Assembly: GCF_019511665.1 (NCBI RefSeq)
Contig: NZ_JAEUAW010000022.1
Coordinates: 1 to 52,584 of the forward strand
Length of the DNA: 52,584 nt
Origin: Microbacterium jejuense
Lineage (GTDB): Bacteria; Actinomycetota; Actinomycetes; Actinomycetales; Microbacteriaceae
Direction: 5' to 3'
Shown here one piece after another: positions 8,509 through 16,711 of this stretch (the stretch's first letter is position 1; every line of letters starts with the position of its first letter). A model generated the notes under the pieces. The model did not search any database. It was given only the letters and a program-made list of their open reading frames with translations, and had not been told where the DNA came from. The translations under genes and the position numbers were made by a program.

Positions 8509-8623
8509 GCGGTTCTCCTGGGAGTGAGTGGAGGTGTGGAGCAGGATCGGTGCCCGGGCCTCCGCCCGAGGTGTCCCCCTCGCGGGTTCTGATCCTGCCT
8601 GTGTTCGTATTCAGTTGTGGAGA

Positions 8624-8650
8624 GTGGATGCCGCGGCCCGCGGCATCCAC
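8624..8650 (-). terminator. GGATGCC-type hairpin between rpmJ and rpsM
   Basis: GTGGATGCCGCGG (8624-8636) is the exact reverse complement of CCGCGGCATCCAC (8638-8650); the inner bases must open as a loop. It begins 11 bases past the rpmJ stop and is followed on the transcribed strand by AACTGAATACG (8606-8616). It is either a partial terminator or a processing site. Confidence 0.55.
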
Positions 8651-8661
8651 CAAACCTGAGC

Positions 8662-8778
8662 TCAGCCCTGGCGCTGCTTGTGGCGCGGGTTGCTCTTGCA
8701 GATCACCATGACGCGGCCGTGGCGGCGGATGACCTTGCAGTGGTCGCAGATGGGCTTGACGGAGGGGTTGACCTTCAT
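8662..8778 (-). CDS. rpmJ: 50S ribosomal protein L36
   Basis: This is a 38-aa product, read directly from the sequence: start KVNPSVKPICDHCKVIRRHG, end CKSNPRHKQRQG. The zinc ligands CxxC...C...H are all present (C11, C14, C27, H33 or nearby), so it is the zinc-binding (C+) form rather than the zinc-free paralogue. It follows infA by 63 bases and precedes rpsM, the standard order. An AGAAGAAAC stretch before the ATG supplies a weak ribosome-binding site. Confidence 0.97.
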   Translation of the reverse strand: MKVNPSVKPICDHCKVIRRHGRVMVICKSNPRHKQRQG

Positions 8779-8841
8779 GTTTCTTCTCTTCGCTGTCTTC
8801 ACCGGGCACGCCGGAGCGTGGGGTGTTACTTCTCGACCGGC

Positions 8842-9063
8842 CTAGCGGTAGCGGTAGACGATGCGACCGCGGGTGAGGTCGTAGGGCGACAGCTCCACGA
8901 CGACACGGTCCTCGGGGATGATGCGGATGTAGTTCTGCCGCATCTTGCCTGAGATCGTGGCGAGAACCTTGTGTCCGTTGGAGAGCTCAACGCGGAACAT
9001 CGCATTGGGCAGAGCCTCGGACACGACGCCCTCGATCTCGATGACACCGTCTTTCTTCGCCAT
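8842..9063 (-). CDS. infA: Translation initiation factor IF-1
   Basis: The 73-aa product is a single OB-fold that binds the 30S A site during initiation: start AKKDGVIEIEGVV, then FRVELSNGHKVLATISGKMRQNYI and the end RGRIVYRYR. I chose the ATG at 9063 because it gives the standard IF-1 length; the frame stays open upstream to 9150, but that extension shows no similarity and would run into the promoter leader. It is the first gene of the alpha transcription unit, with its own promoter at 9157-9185. Confidence 0.98.
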   Translation of the reverse strand: MAKKDGVIEIEGVVSEALPNAMFRVELSNGHKVLATISGKMRQNYIRIIPEDRVVVELSPYDLTRGRIVYRYR

Positions 9064-9156
9064 ACGCTCGCTAACAGTTGTGCAGACCGGTCGATCTGCG
9101 GTGGATGGGATTCGGTGCGACGACACGCCAATACAGGCGCAACGCACCAAAGATCA

Positions 9157-9185
9157 AGCATACGTGATAGAAGAGCCCTCGGCAA
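9157..9185 (-). promoter_or_regulatory. Promoter of infA-rpmJ-rpsM-rpsK-rpoA-rplQ
   Basis: The transcribed strand has TTGCCG (9180-9185), a 17-base spacer and TATGCT (9157-9162), a good housekeeping sigma pattern. The predicted start is near 9150, giving a leader of about 87 bases to the infA ATG. It lies just below the terminator of the preceding gene (9255-9290). Confidence 0.75.
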
Positions 9186-9254
9186 CCTGGCGCCGGCCGG
9201 TGCCGCCGGCGCGGCGGCCGAGTGCCGGCGGCGGGCGGCGCGGCCGGGAATGAC

Positions 9255-9290
9255 GGAAGGGGGATGCCGCAAGCGCGGCATCCCCCTTCC
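9255..9290 (-). terminator. Terminator after the DsbA-like gene
   Basis: A perfect 16-bp stem, GGAAGGGGGATGCCGC / GCGGCATCCCCCTTCC, with loop AAGC starts 8 bases past the stop. It carries the GGATGCC/GGCATCC core seen in many hairpins of this window and ends the secY-adk-map-dsbA unit. Confidence 0.85.
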
Positions 9291-9298
9291 GGCAGGTG

Positions 9299-10003
9299 TC
9301 ACTCGAACAGCGTGCTCAGCTGGCCCGCGGGCGGCAGCTGCGAGTTCGCGATGACCTCGCCGTTGACCGCGATCGTCGGCGTGCCGATGCCCGTCGAACC
9401 GGGCTGGATCGGCGTCTTGGCCGTCATCTCGGTGACGTAGCCGGCGTAGGTGCCGTCGTTGACGCACGAGTCGATGCCGCTCACGCCCACGTCGGACGCG
9501 ATGCCGAGGATCTCGTTGTTCGTGAGGCCCTTCGAGCCCTCGGTGGGCTGGTTGGCGAACATCTGCTGCAGGAAGGGCAGCGACTTGTCGGCATCCGCCA
9601 CCGCCACGCAGTACGCGGCGTTGGCGGCACGCGTCGAGAACTGCGTGTTCTGCGACTGGCTGTCGAGGATCGAGATCGGGTGGATGTCGAGCGTGATGCT
9701 GCCGTCGTCGACCAGGCCCTGGATCTCGGAGCCGTACGTCTCTTCGAACTGGCCGCAGATCGGGCACATGAAGTCGACGTACGTCGCGAGGCTGTCAGAC
9801 CCCTCGCCCACGTGGATCGCGCCCGTCTCGGCGTCGATGTTCGAGGCCGAGGGCGTGTTCACCTCGGTGGGCAGTGGCTTGGGCGCCGCCGCGTTGTTGA
9901 GCGTCACGACGAGGACCGTGACCAGGACGAGGGCGATCACGACGCCCACCGTCACCCAGATCGCGAACCAGTTCGTCTTCTTCGCTGCCTGTGCTTTTGC
10001 CAT
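9299..10003 (-). CDS. Membrane-anchored DsbA-family thioredoxin-like protein
   Basis: The 234-aa protein has a cytoplasmic basic start, one membrane helix at about residues 12-34, then a secreted thioredoxin-fold domain. It shows the redox motif CPIC in VDFMCPICGQFE and the cis-Pro loop GTPTIAVNG near the C-terminus. Two further Cys (in AAYCVAV and DSCVNDG) may pair. It probably oxidises or isomerises disulfides outside the membrane, which fits the cysteine-paired repeats of the giant surface proteins at 25-41 kb; that link is inference. It follows map by 14 bases and so is cotranscribed with secY-adk-map. Confidence 0.88.
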   Translation of the reverse strand: MAKAQAAKKTNWFAIWVTVGVVIALVLVTVLVVTLNNAAAPKPLPTEVNTPSASNIDAETGAIHVGEGSDSLATYVDFMCPICGQFEETYGSEIQGLVDDGSITLDIHPISILDSQSQNTQFSTRAANAAYCVAVADADKSLPFLQQMFANQPTEGSKGLTNNEILGIASDVGVSGIDSCVNDGTYAGYVTEMTAKTPIQPGSTGIGTPTIAVNGEVIANSQLPPAGQLSTLFE

Positions 10004-10017
10004 GTGTGTCGAGCCTC

Positions 10018-10860
10018 CTAGGCGATCGCGCGCGGAGTCACGCCGAACGGTGCAAGTCCCGCGGCTCCCCCATCGGGTGCCGTGAGCACCCAGATACCGT
10101 CATCGTGCACGGCGACGCTATGTTCCCAATGTGAACCGGCTGTGCCGTCGACCGTCGAGACCGTCCAGCCGTCGTCCTCGACGAACGTGGCCTGGTCGCC
10201 GATGACGACCATGGGCTCGATCGCCAGCACGAGGCCCGGGCGCACCTCGGGACCCGGGTCGGGCACGCGGTAGTTGAACACCGACGGCGACTCGTGCATC
10301 TTGCGGCCGATGCCGTGACCCACGTACTCGCGGAGGATGCCGTAGGTGCCCGACGCGGGCGAGTTCGCCTCGATGTAGGACTGGATCGCCGTGCCGACCT
10401 CGCCGATGTGCTTCGCCGTCGCCAGGGCGGCGATGCCGGCCCACATCGACCCCTCGGTCACGTCCGAGAGCCGCTGCCGCTCGGCGACCACGTCGGGCCG
10501 CTCGTCGTCGGGCAGGACGATCGTGAAGGCGGAGTCGCCGTTCCAGCCCTTGAACTCGGCGCCGGCGTCGATCGACAGGATGTCGCCGGCGGCCAGGACA
10601 CGGTCACCCGGGATGCCGTGCACGACCTCTTCGTTCACCGACGAGCAGATGGTGTGGCGATAGCCCCGGACCATCTGGAAGTTGGACTTCGCACCCCGGG
10701 CCGTGATGAGCGCGGAGGCGGCGGCATCCAGTTCCAGCGTGGTCACACCCGGAGCCACCAGCGCACGCGCAGCCTCGAGGGCTGCCGCCGTGATGAGGCC
10801 GGGCTCGACCATCGCCCGCAGCTGAGCGGGCGACTTGTAGATGGAGCGACGCAGCGCCAC
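10018..10860 (-). CDS. map: Type I methionine aminopeptidase
   Basis: The enzyme removes the initiator Met from nascent proteins. The 280-aa pita-bread enzyme shows the metal ligands in SIDAGAEFKGWNGDSA (two Asp), GHGIGRKMHESP (His), LAIEPMV (Glu) and SHWEHSVAV (Glu). It starts with GTG, 3 bases after the adk stop, and is in the usual secY-adk-map order. Confidence 0.98.
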   Translation of the reverse strand: MALRRSIYKSPAQLRAMVEPGLITAAALEAARALVAPGVTTLELDAAASALITARGAKSNFQMVRGYRHTICSSVNEEVVHGIPGDRVLAAGDILSIDAGAEFKGWNGDSAFTIVLPDDERPDVVAERQRLSDVTEGSMWAGIAALATAKHIGEVGTAIQSYIEANSPASGTYGILREYVGHGIGRKMHESPSVFNYRVPDPGPEVRPGLVLAIEPMVVIGDQATFVEDDGWTVSTVDGTAGSHWEHSVAVHDDGIWVLTAPDGGAAGLAPFGVTPRAIA

Positions 10861-10863
10861 GGC

Positions 10864-11457
10864 TCAGACGGCCGCGCCGCGCGCGAGGCCGCGAGCCTCG
10901 AGTGCCGCGGTGATGCGGTCGGTGATCTCGTCGAGCGAGCCGACGCCGTCGATGCGGTCGACGATGCCGCGCGTGCGGTACACCTCGAGGATCGGCGCGG
11001 TCTCGCGCTCGTAGATCGCCAGGCGGTTCGCGATGACCTCTTCGGTGTCGTCGCTGCGGCCCTGCTCGGCGGCGCGCTGCGAGATGCGGGCGATGCTCTC
11101 TTCGCGCGGCACGTCGAGCTCGATCACGGCGTCGAGCTGCTCGTCGCGGCCCTCGAGGAACTCGTCGAGGTGCGCGACCTGCGCGATGTTGCGCGGGTAG
11201 CCGTCGAGGAGGAACCCGTCCGCGGCGTCCTGCTGCGACAGCCGGTCGCGCACGACGGCGCTGGTCAGCTCGTCGGGAACCAGGTCGCCGGCCTCGATGA
11301 TGGCCTGGACCTGCTGGCCGAGCTCGGTGCCCGCCGCCACCGCGCCGCGGAAGACGTCGCCCGTCGAGACGGCGGGGATGCCGAACGCCTCGGCGATGCG
11401 GACGCCCTGGGTGCCCTTGCCCGAGCCCTGCGGGCCGACGATCAGGAGTCGCGTCAT
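10864..11457 (-). CDS. adk: Adenylate kinase
   Basis: It catalyses ATP + AMP = 2 ADP. The 197-aa product has the P-loop GPQGSGKGTQ, the AMP-binding STGDVFRG and the DGYPRN motif. The LID is the short form (AAEQGRSDDTEEVI) without the four-Cys zinc site, typical of actinobacteria. Its ATG overlaps the secY stop by 4 bases. Confidence 0.98.
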   Translation of the reverse strand: MTRLLIVGPQGSGKGTQGVRIAEAFGIPAVSTGDVFRGAVAAGTELGQQVQAIIEAGDLVPDELTSAVVRDRLSQQDAADGFLLDGYPRNIAQVAHLDEFLEGRDEQLDAVIELDVPREESIARISQRAAEQGRSDDTEEVIANRLAIYERETAPILEVYRTRGIVDRIDGVGSLDEITDRITAALEARGLARGAAV

Positions 11458-12776
11458 CGGAGAAGCCCTTCGTAGTGGCGCTGCTGGAGCTGTGCGTCGA
11501 TCTGCTTCACCGTCTCAAGGCCGACGCCGACGATGATGAGGATCGAGGCGCCGCCGAACGGGAAGTTCTGGTTGGCGCCGACCGTCGCCAGCGCGATGAG
11601 CGGCAGGAGGGCGATGAGACCGAGGTAGATCGAGCCCGGCAGGGTGATGCGCGTCAGCACGTAGTCGAGGTACTCGGCCGTGGGACGACCCGCACGGATG
11701 CCGGGGATGAAGCCGCCGTACTTCTTCATGTTGTCGGCGACCTCGACGGGGTTGAACGTGATCGCGACGTAGAAGTACGTGAACCCGACGATGAGCAGGA
11801 AGTACAGGATCATGTACAGCGGGTGATCGCCCTTGACCAGGTACTGGTTGATCCACGTGACCCAGCCAGGGATCTCCTGACCCGCCTGCGGCTGGTTGAA
11901 CTGCGCGATGAGCGCCGGGATGTACAGCAGCGACGAGGCGAAGATGACGGGCACGACGCCGGCCATGTTCACCTTGATCGGGATGTAGGTGTTGGTGCCG
12001 CCGTAGGTGCGGCGGCCGACCATGCGCTTGGCGTACTGCACCGGGATGCGGCGCTGCGACTGCTCGACGAAGACGACGAGCGCGACGACGATGATGCCGA
12101 CCGCCAGCACGAGGAGGAAGACCTCGAAGCCCTTGGACTGCCAGATGGCCCACATCGACACCGGGAACTGCGCGGCGATCGACGTGAAGATGAGCAGCGA
12201 CATGCCGTTGCCGATGCCGCGCTCGGTGACGAGCTCGGCGAACCACATGATGAGGCCCGTGCCGGCGGTCATCGTGATGATCATGAGCAGCTGCGCCCAC
12301 CACACGTCGTTCGTGAGGAGCTGGTCGCACTCGGGGATGCCGGTCGTGCCGAACAGCTGACCGCTGCGGGCGACCGTGACGAGCGTCGTGGACTGGAGGA
12401 GCGCCAGCGCGATCGTGAGGTAGCGCGTGTACTGCGTCAGCTTGGCCTGGCCCGCCTGGCCCTCCTTGTAGAGGGTCTCGAAGTGCGGGATGACCACGCG
12501 CAGCAGCTGCACGATGATCGTCGCCGTGATGTACGGCATGACGCCGAGCGCGAAGATCGACAGCTGCAGCAGCGCGCCGCCCGAGAACAGGTTGACGAGC
12601 GACAGCAGACCCTCGGTCCCCGACGACTGGCGCAGACACTCCTGCACGTTCGGGAAGTCGACGAACGGCGCCGGCACGTGCGCGCCGAAGCGGTACAGGG
12701 CGATGATCGCCAGAGTGAATGCGATCTTCCGCCGAAGGTCGGGAGTGCGGAAGACCCGCGCGATGGCGCTGAACAA
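11454..12776 (-). CDS. secY: Preprotein translocase subunit SecY
   Basis: This is the channel-forming subunit of the Sec translocon, about 440 aa with ten membrane helices; recognisable parts include RRKIAFTLAIIALYRFGAHVP and the ending QLQQRHYEGLLR. I chose the TTG at 12774-12776 because GGAGG stands 7 bases before it and the protein then starts MFSAIARVFRTPDL like other SecY proteins. The open frame reaches 12851, but the extension is unlike SecY and overlaps the hairpin after rplO. The Sec route would export the three LPxTG proteins of this window. Confidence 0.96.
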   Translation of the reverse strand: MFSAIARVFRTPDLRRKIAFTLAIIALYRFGAHVPAPFVDFPNVQECLRQSSGTEGLLSLVNLFSGGALLQLSIFALGVMPYITATIIVQLLRVVIPHFETLYKEGQAGQAKLTQYTRYLTIALALLQSTTLVTVARSGQLFGTTGIPECDQLLTNDVWWAQLLMIITMTAGTGLIMWFAELVTERGIGNGMSLLIFTSIAAQFPVSMWAIWQSKGFEVFLLVLAVGIIVVALVVFVEQSQRRIPVQYAKRMVGRRTYGGTNTYIPIKVNMAGVVPVIFASSLLYIPALIAQFNQPQAGQEIPGWVTWINQYLVKGDHPLYMILYFLLIVGFTYFYVAITFNPVEVADNMKKYGGFIPGIRAGRPTAEYLDYVLTRITLPGSIYLGLIALLPLIALATVGANQNFPFGGASILIIVGVGLETVKQIDAQLQQRHYEGLLR

Positions 12777-12833
12777 GAGGATTCCTCCAGAGGGGATGCC
12801 GGCACTCACGGTGTGCCGACGTCCAGGGTAACC

Positions 12834-12867
12834 CAGTGGGGGCCGGAGCAAGCTCCGACCCCCACTG
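12834..12867 (-). terminator. Hairpin between rplO and secY
   Basis: CAGTGGGGG (12834-12842) pairs with CCCCCACTG (12859-12867), and inside it CGGAGC with GCTCCG, with one mismatch between the two stems. It starts 9 bases past rplO. It could reduce transcription into secY-adk-map or mark an RNA processing point. Confidence 0.6.
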
Positions 12868-12875
12868 TGCCTGTA

Positions 12876-13451
12876 TTACTTGACGGTGCCGCCCGCGGCG
12901 ACGATCTTCTGCTCGGCGGAACCCGAGACCTTGTCGACCGACACGTTGAGCTTCACCGAGATGTCGCCGGTGCCGAGCACCTTGACCTTCTCGTTCTTGC
13001 GCACTGCACCCTTGGCGACCAGGTCGCCGACGGTGACGTCGCCACCGGCCGGGTACAGCTCCGCGAGCTTGTCCAGGTTCACGACCTGGTACTCGACGCG
13101 GAACGGGTTCTTGAAGCCGCGGAGCTTCGGGGTGCGCATGTGCAGCGGCATCTGCCCACCCTCGAAGCCGACCTTGACCTGGTAGCGAGCCTTCGTACCC
13201 TTGGTACCGCGGCCCGCGGTCTTGCCCTTCGAGCCCTCACCGCGACCCACACGGGTCTTGGCCTGGTTCGCACCGGGGACCGGACGCAGGTGGTGCACCT
13301 TCAGCACACCCGGGCGCGCGGCCGGGGCGTCCTTCTTGGGCGCAGCAGCCTTCGCCGGAGCCTTCTTGGCAGCGGGCTTCTTGGCGGCAGCCTTCTTCGG
13401 GGCCTCGACGGTCTCGACCGTCTCGGCCTTCTTCTCAGCCTTCTCGGCCAT
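12876..13451 (-). CDS. rplO: 50S ribosomal protein L15 with Lys/Ala-rich N-terminus
   Basis: The protein is 191 aa. Residues from about 48 onward (LKVHHLRPVPGANQAKTRVG, then GEGSKGKTAGRGTKG) are a standard L15. The first 47 are a low-complexity Lys/Ala/Glu extension not present in E. coli. It overlaps rpmD by 1 base (TGATG). L15 binds 23S rRNA early in 50S assembly. Confidence 0.97.
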   Translation of the reverse strand: MAEKAEKKAETVETVEAPKKAAAKKPAAKKAPAKAAAPKKDAPAARPGVLKVHHLRPVPGANQAKTRVGRGEGSKGKTAGRGTKGTKARYQVKVGFEGGQMPLHMRTPKLRGFKNPFRVEYQVVNLDKLAELYPAGGDVTVGDLVAKGAVRKNEKVKVLGTGDISVKLNVSVDKVSGSAEQKIVAAGGTVK

Positions 13452-13636
13452 CAGTCGATCTCCTCAACCTTCACGAGGTGCGCGACGGTCCGGACGTAAC
13501 CGCGCGTCTGCGCGTCGTCGGGACGGACGACCGAGTCGCCGATCCGCTTCAGACCGAGCGAACGCAGCGTGTCACGCTGGTTCTGCTTCTCGCTCACCTT
13601 GGACTTGACCTGCGTAACCTTCAGGCGCGCAGCCAT
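13451..13636 (-). CDS. rpmD: 50S ribosomal protein L30
   Basis: The 61-aa protein shows the L30 core LKVTQVKSKVSEKQNQRDTL and LKRIGDSVVRPD. It overlaps both neighbours, rpsE and rplO, by 1 base, so the three are tightly coupled. Confidence 0.97.
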   Translation of the reverse strand: MAARLKVTQVKSKVSEKQNQRDTLRSLGLKRIGDSVVRPDDAQTRGYVRTVAHLVKVEEID

Positions 13637-14325
13637 CAGACACCTGCCTTCGCAGCGGCCGCGGCCTCAGCCTCGGCACGGACGAGACGGGCGGGGGCGA
13701 CCTGGTCGAAGTCGAGACCGCGACGCGCGGCGACCGCACGGGGCTCCTCGAGCTGCTTCAGGGCCTCCACCGTCGCGTGGACGATGTTGATCGTGTTGGA
13801 CGAGCCGAGCGACTTCGACAGCACGTCGTGGATACCGGCGCACTCGAGGACGGCACGCACCGGGCCACCGGCGATAACACCGGTACCGGCGGCGGCGGGG
13901 CGCAGCAGCACCACACCGGCAGCGGCCTCACCCTGCACCGGGTGCGGGATGGTCGAGCCGACGCGCGGCACGCGGAAGAAGTTGCGCTTGGCCTCTTCGA
14001 CACCCTTCGAGATCGCCAGCGGCACCTCGCGGGCCTTGCCGTAGCCGACGCCGACCACACCGTTGCCGTCGCCGACGACGACGAGCGCGGTGAAGCTGAA
14101 GCGACGACCACCCTTGACGACCTTCGAGACGCGGTTGATGGTCACGACGCGCTCGAGGAACTGGCTCTCGTTGCGGTCACGGCCACCGCGGTCACCGCGG
14201 GTCTGGCTGCGCTCGCGACCACCGCGGCGCGGCTCGCGCTCGCGCTCGGCGGGCGCCGTGGCGGCCTCGGCCGTGGCCTCGGCAGCTGCCTGCTCGGTCA
14301 CGATGTTCTCCTTGTTGTCACTCAC
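13636..14325 (-). CDS. rpsE: 30S ribosomal protein S5 with N-terminal extension
   Basis: The protein is 229 aa. The S5 core starts near residue 54 (QFLERVVTINRVSKVVKGGR) with VGYGKAREVPLAI and GSSNTINIVHATVEALK. The first 53 residues are Ala/Glu then Arg/Gly-rich, longer than in E. coli S5 (about 167 aa). S5 takes part in decoding fidelity and mRNA unwinding at the entry channel. Its start overlaps the rplR stop by 4 bases. Confidence 0.98.
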   Translation of the reverse strand: MSDNKENIVTEQAAAEATAEAATAPAEREREPRRGGRERSQTRGDRGGRDRNESQFLERVVTINRVSKVVKGGRRFSFTALVVVGDGNGVVGVGYGKAREVPLAISKGVEEAKRNFFRVPRVGSTIPHPVQGEAAAGVVLLRPAAAGTGVIAGGPVRAVLECAGIHDVLSKSLGSSNTINIVHATVEALKQLEEPRAVAARRGLDFDQVAPARLVRAEAEAAAAAKAGV

Positions 14326-14681
14326 AGGTTCAGACCTCCCTCGCGGGCGCCGTCGGCGATCGCCGCGACACGGCCGGCGTAGCGGTTGCCGCCACGGTCG
14401 AACACGACGTCCGAGACGCCGGCGGCCTTCGCGCGCTCGGCGAGCAGCTCGCCGACCTTGCGGGCCTTGGCGGTCTTGTCAGCGTCCGAGGTGCGCAGGT
14501 CGGTCTCGAGCGTCGACGCCGAGGCGAGGGTGTGGCCCTTGCTGTCGTCGACGATCTGCACGAACACGTGACGCGACGAACGCGTGACGACCAGGCGCGG
14601 ACGCTCGGGGGTGCCGACGACCTTCTTGCGAAGGCGGGCGTGACGACGCGCGCGCGCGTCGGACTTCGACTTCACAGCCAT
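14322..14681 (-). CDS. rplR: 50S ribosomal protein L18
   Basis: The 119-aa protein matches L18: RARRHARLRKKVVGTPERPRL, SSRHVFVQIVDDSKG and the end DGAREGGLNL. It binds 5S rRNA. It lies 2 bases after rplF and overlaps rpsE. Confidence 0.98.
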   Translation of the reverse strand: MAVKSKSDARARRHARLRKKVVGTPERPRLVVTRSSRHVFVQIVDDSKGHTLASASTLETDLRTSDADKTAKARKVGELLAERAKAAGVSDVVFDRGGNRYAGRVAAIADGAREGGLNL

Positions 14682-14683
14682 GG

Positions 14684-15220
14684 TTACTTACCAGCCTTTC
14701 CGGCCTTGCGCCGAACGACCTCGCCGGCGTAGCGCACACCCTTGCCCTTGTACGGCTCGGGCTTGCGGATCTTGCGGATGTTGGCCGCGGCCTCGCCGAC
14801 AGCCTGCTTGTCGATGCCCGAGACCGTGAGCTTGTTGTTGCCCTCGACGGTCAGCGTGATGCCCTCGGGAGCCTCGACGAGCACCGGGTGCGAGAAGCCG
14901 AGCGCGAACTCGACAGCCGTGCCCTTCTGCGCGACGCGGTAACCCGTGCCGACGACCTCAAGGCCCTTGGAGTAGCCCTGGGTGACACCGATGATGTTGT
15001 TGTTGATGAGCGTGCGGGTCAGGCCGTGCAGCGAGCGCGACTCGCGCTCGTCGTCGGGACGGGTCACCAGGACCTGCGCCTCTTCGACCTTGACCTCGAT
15101 GGGACGGGCCACGGTGAGCTGGAGCTCGCCCTTGGGGCCCTTGACGGCGACATCCTGGCCATCGACCGTGACGGTCACACCGGCGGGGATGTCGATCGGA
15201 AGACGACCGATACGCGACAT
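14684..15220 (-). CDS. rplF: 50S ribosomal protein L6
   Basis: The 178-aa protein has the L6 start SRIGRLPIDIPAGVTVTVDG and the C-terminal signature IRKPEPYKGKGVRYAGE. It sits near the factor-binding site of the 50S subunit. It follows rpsH by 6 bases. Confidence 0.99.
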   Translation of the reverse strand: MSRIGRLPIDIPAGVTVTVDGQDVAVKGPKGELQLTVARPIEVKVEEAQVLVTRPDDERESRSLHGLTRTLINNNIIGVTQGYSKGLEVVGTGYRVAQKGTAVEFALGFSHPVLVEAPEGITLTVEGNNKLTVSGIDKQAVGEAAANIRKIRKPEPYKGKGVRYAGEVVRRKAGKAGK

Positions 15221-15226
15221 GTCAGA

Positions 15227-15625
15227 TCACCACACGTAGGCGAGGACTTCCCCACCCACGCCCTTCTGCTCGGCCTGGCGGTCCGTCAGGAGGCCAGAGG
15301 AGGTGGACAGGATGGCGACGCCGAGCCCGCCGAGGACGCGGGGGATCTCGGTCGACTTCGCGTAGACGCGGAGGCCGGGCTTCGAGACGCGCTTGATGCC
15401 GGCGATCGACCGCTCGCGGTTCGGGCCGTACTTCAGCGTCAGCGTGAGGGTCTGGCCGACGCGTGCGTCGCTGACCTCCCACGACGAGATGTAGCCCTCC
15501 TGCTTGAGGATGTCCGCGATGTGGGTCTTGAGCTTGGAGCTCGGCAGCGACACGGTGTCGTGGTGCGCCGAGTTCGCGTTGCGCAGACGGGTCAGCATGT
15601 CTGCGACCGGGTCTGTCATTGTCAT
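15227..15625 (-). CDS. rpsH: 30S ribosomal protein S8
   Basis: The 132-aa protein shows TDPVADMLTRLRNANSAHHD at the start and, at the end, PRVLGGLGVAILSTSSGLLTD. S8 binds 16S rRNA helix 21 and in many bacteria represses the spc operon. It directly follows rplE; no rpsN or rpsZ lies between them, and the 129-bp gap holds the hairpin at 15710-15749. Confidence 0.98.
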   Translation of the reverse strand: MTMTDPVADMLTRLRNANSAHHDTVSLPSSKLKTHIADILKQEGYISSWEVSDARVGQTLTLTLKYGPNRERSIAGIKRVSKPGLRVYAKSTEIPRVLGGLGVAILSTSSGLLTDRQAEQKGVGGEVLAYVW

Positions 15626-15709
15626 TTGGGGGTTCCTTCGTTCACGAGGTATCGGCTGGCGTTACACGCCAGACGACCTTCCATGATGGCCGTATTCAGT
15701 TATGTGAGC

Positions 15710-15749
15710 GGATGCCTCGGCCAGAGCTGACGCGCCGGCCGAGGCATCC
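15710..15749 (-). terminator. GGATGCC-type hairpin between rplE and rpsH
   Basis: A perfect 13-bp stem, GGATGCCTCGGCC / GGCCGAGGCATCC, with a 14-base loop begins 5 bases past the rplE stop. It is followed on the transcribed strand by AACTGAATACG (15691-15701), identical to the tail of the rpmJ hairpin. It stands where rpsN/rpsZ lies in many relatives. Confidence 0.6.
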
Positions 15750-15754
15750 ACGAG

Positions 15755-16345
15755 TCACGCCTGGGCGTCCTCGGACTTGAACGGGAAGCCGAGGTGGCGC
15801 AGGAGCGCGCGGCCCTCGTCGTCCGTCGAAGCCGACGTCACCACAGTGATGTCGAAGCCGCGCACGCGGTCGATCTTGTCCTGGTTGATCTCGTGGAACA
15901 CCGACTGCTCCTGGAGACCGAAGGTGTAGTTGCCGTGACCGTCGAACTGCTTGGCCGACAGACCGCGGAAGTCGCGGATGCGGGGCAGGGCGAGGTTGAC
16001 CAGGCGGTCCAGGAACTCCCACGCGCGGTCACCGCGGAGGGTGACGTGCGCGCCGATGGCCTGGCCCTCGCGCAGCTTGAACTGCGCGATCGACTTGCGA
16101 GCCTTGGTGACGACCGGCTTCTGACCGGTGATCTTGGTGAGGTCGTCGACCGCACCATCGATCACCTTGCTGTCGCGAGCGGCCTCGCCGACACCGGTGT
16201 TCACGACGACCTTGACCAGGCCGGGGATCTGCATGACGTTCGCGTAGCCGAACTCGTCCTGCAGCGCCTTCTTGATCTCGGCGTTGTACTTCTGCTTCAG
16301 GCGGGGCTGGATCTTGCCAGCCTCCACGGCAGTGGTGGTGCTCAT
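15755..16345 (-). CDS. rplE: 50S ribosomal protein L5
   Basis: The 196-aa protein carries the L5 features PGLVKVVVNTGVGEAARDSK, TGQKPVVTKARKSIAQFKLR and PRIRDFRGL. It binds 5S rRNA and contacts P-site tRNA. It is 2 bases downstream of rplX. Confidence 0.98.
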   Translation of the reverse strand: MSTTTAVEAGKIQPRLKQKYNAEIKKALQDEFGYANVMQIPGLVKVVVNTGVGEAARDSKVIDGAVDDLTKITGQKPVVTKARKSIAQFKLREGQAIGAHVTLRGDRAWEFLDRLVNLALPRIRDFRGLSAKQFDGHGNYTFGLQEQSVFHEINQDKIDRVRGFDITVVTSASTDDEGRALLRHLGFPFKSEDAQA

Positions 16346-16347
16346 GT

Positions 16348-16707
16348 TCAGAGGTCCTTGCCTGACTTCTTCGCGTAGCGCACGCGGACGGTGCGCTTCA
16401 CGCCGTCCTTCGTCTGCTCCTCGACACGGTGGCCGACACGGGTCGGCTTCTTGGTCGAGGGGTCGACGAGCGCGACGTTGGAGATGTGGATCGGGGCTTC
16501 CATCGTCTCGATGCCGCCCGTCTTGGTGCCGCGCTGCGACTGGCCGACGCGGTTGTGCTTGGTGACGTAGTTCACGCCCTCGACGATGACGCGGTTCTGC
16601 TCGGACAGGACCTCGAGGACCTTGCCCTGCTTGCCGCGGTCGCCGCCGCGCTCGGGCTTGGCGCCCGAGATGACCTGAACCAGGTCGCCCTTCTTGATCT
16701 TGGCCAT
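16348..16707 (-). CDS. rplX: 50S ribosomal protein L24
   Basis: The 119-aa protein has a KOW motif near the start (KKGDLVQVISGAKPERGGDR), then GKVLEVLSEQNRVIVEGVN and METMEAPIHISNVAL-like sequence. L24 starts 50S assembly. It is 4 bases downstream of rplN. Confidence 0.98.
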   Translation of the reverse strand: MAKIKKGDLVQVISGAKPERGGDRGKQGKVLEVLSEQNRVIVEGVNYVTKHNRVGQSQRGTKTGGIETMEAPIHISNVALVDPSTKKPTRVGHRVEEQTKDGVKRTVRVRYAKKSGKDL

Positions 16708-16711
16708 GGGG

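Noticed and set aside
9064..9150. N-terminal extension of IF-1.
   Set aside because: IF-1 is 73 aa in this lineage; the extra codons lie in the leader between promoter and ATG.
12777..12851. N-terminal extension of SecY.
   Set aside because: The extension is unlike SecY, and a TTG at 12776 with GGAGG 7 bases upstream gives the normal start and length.
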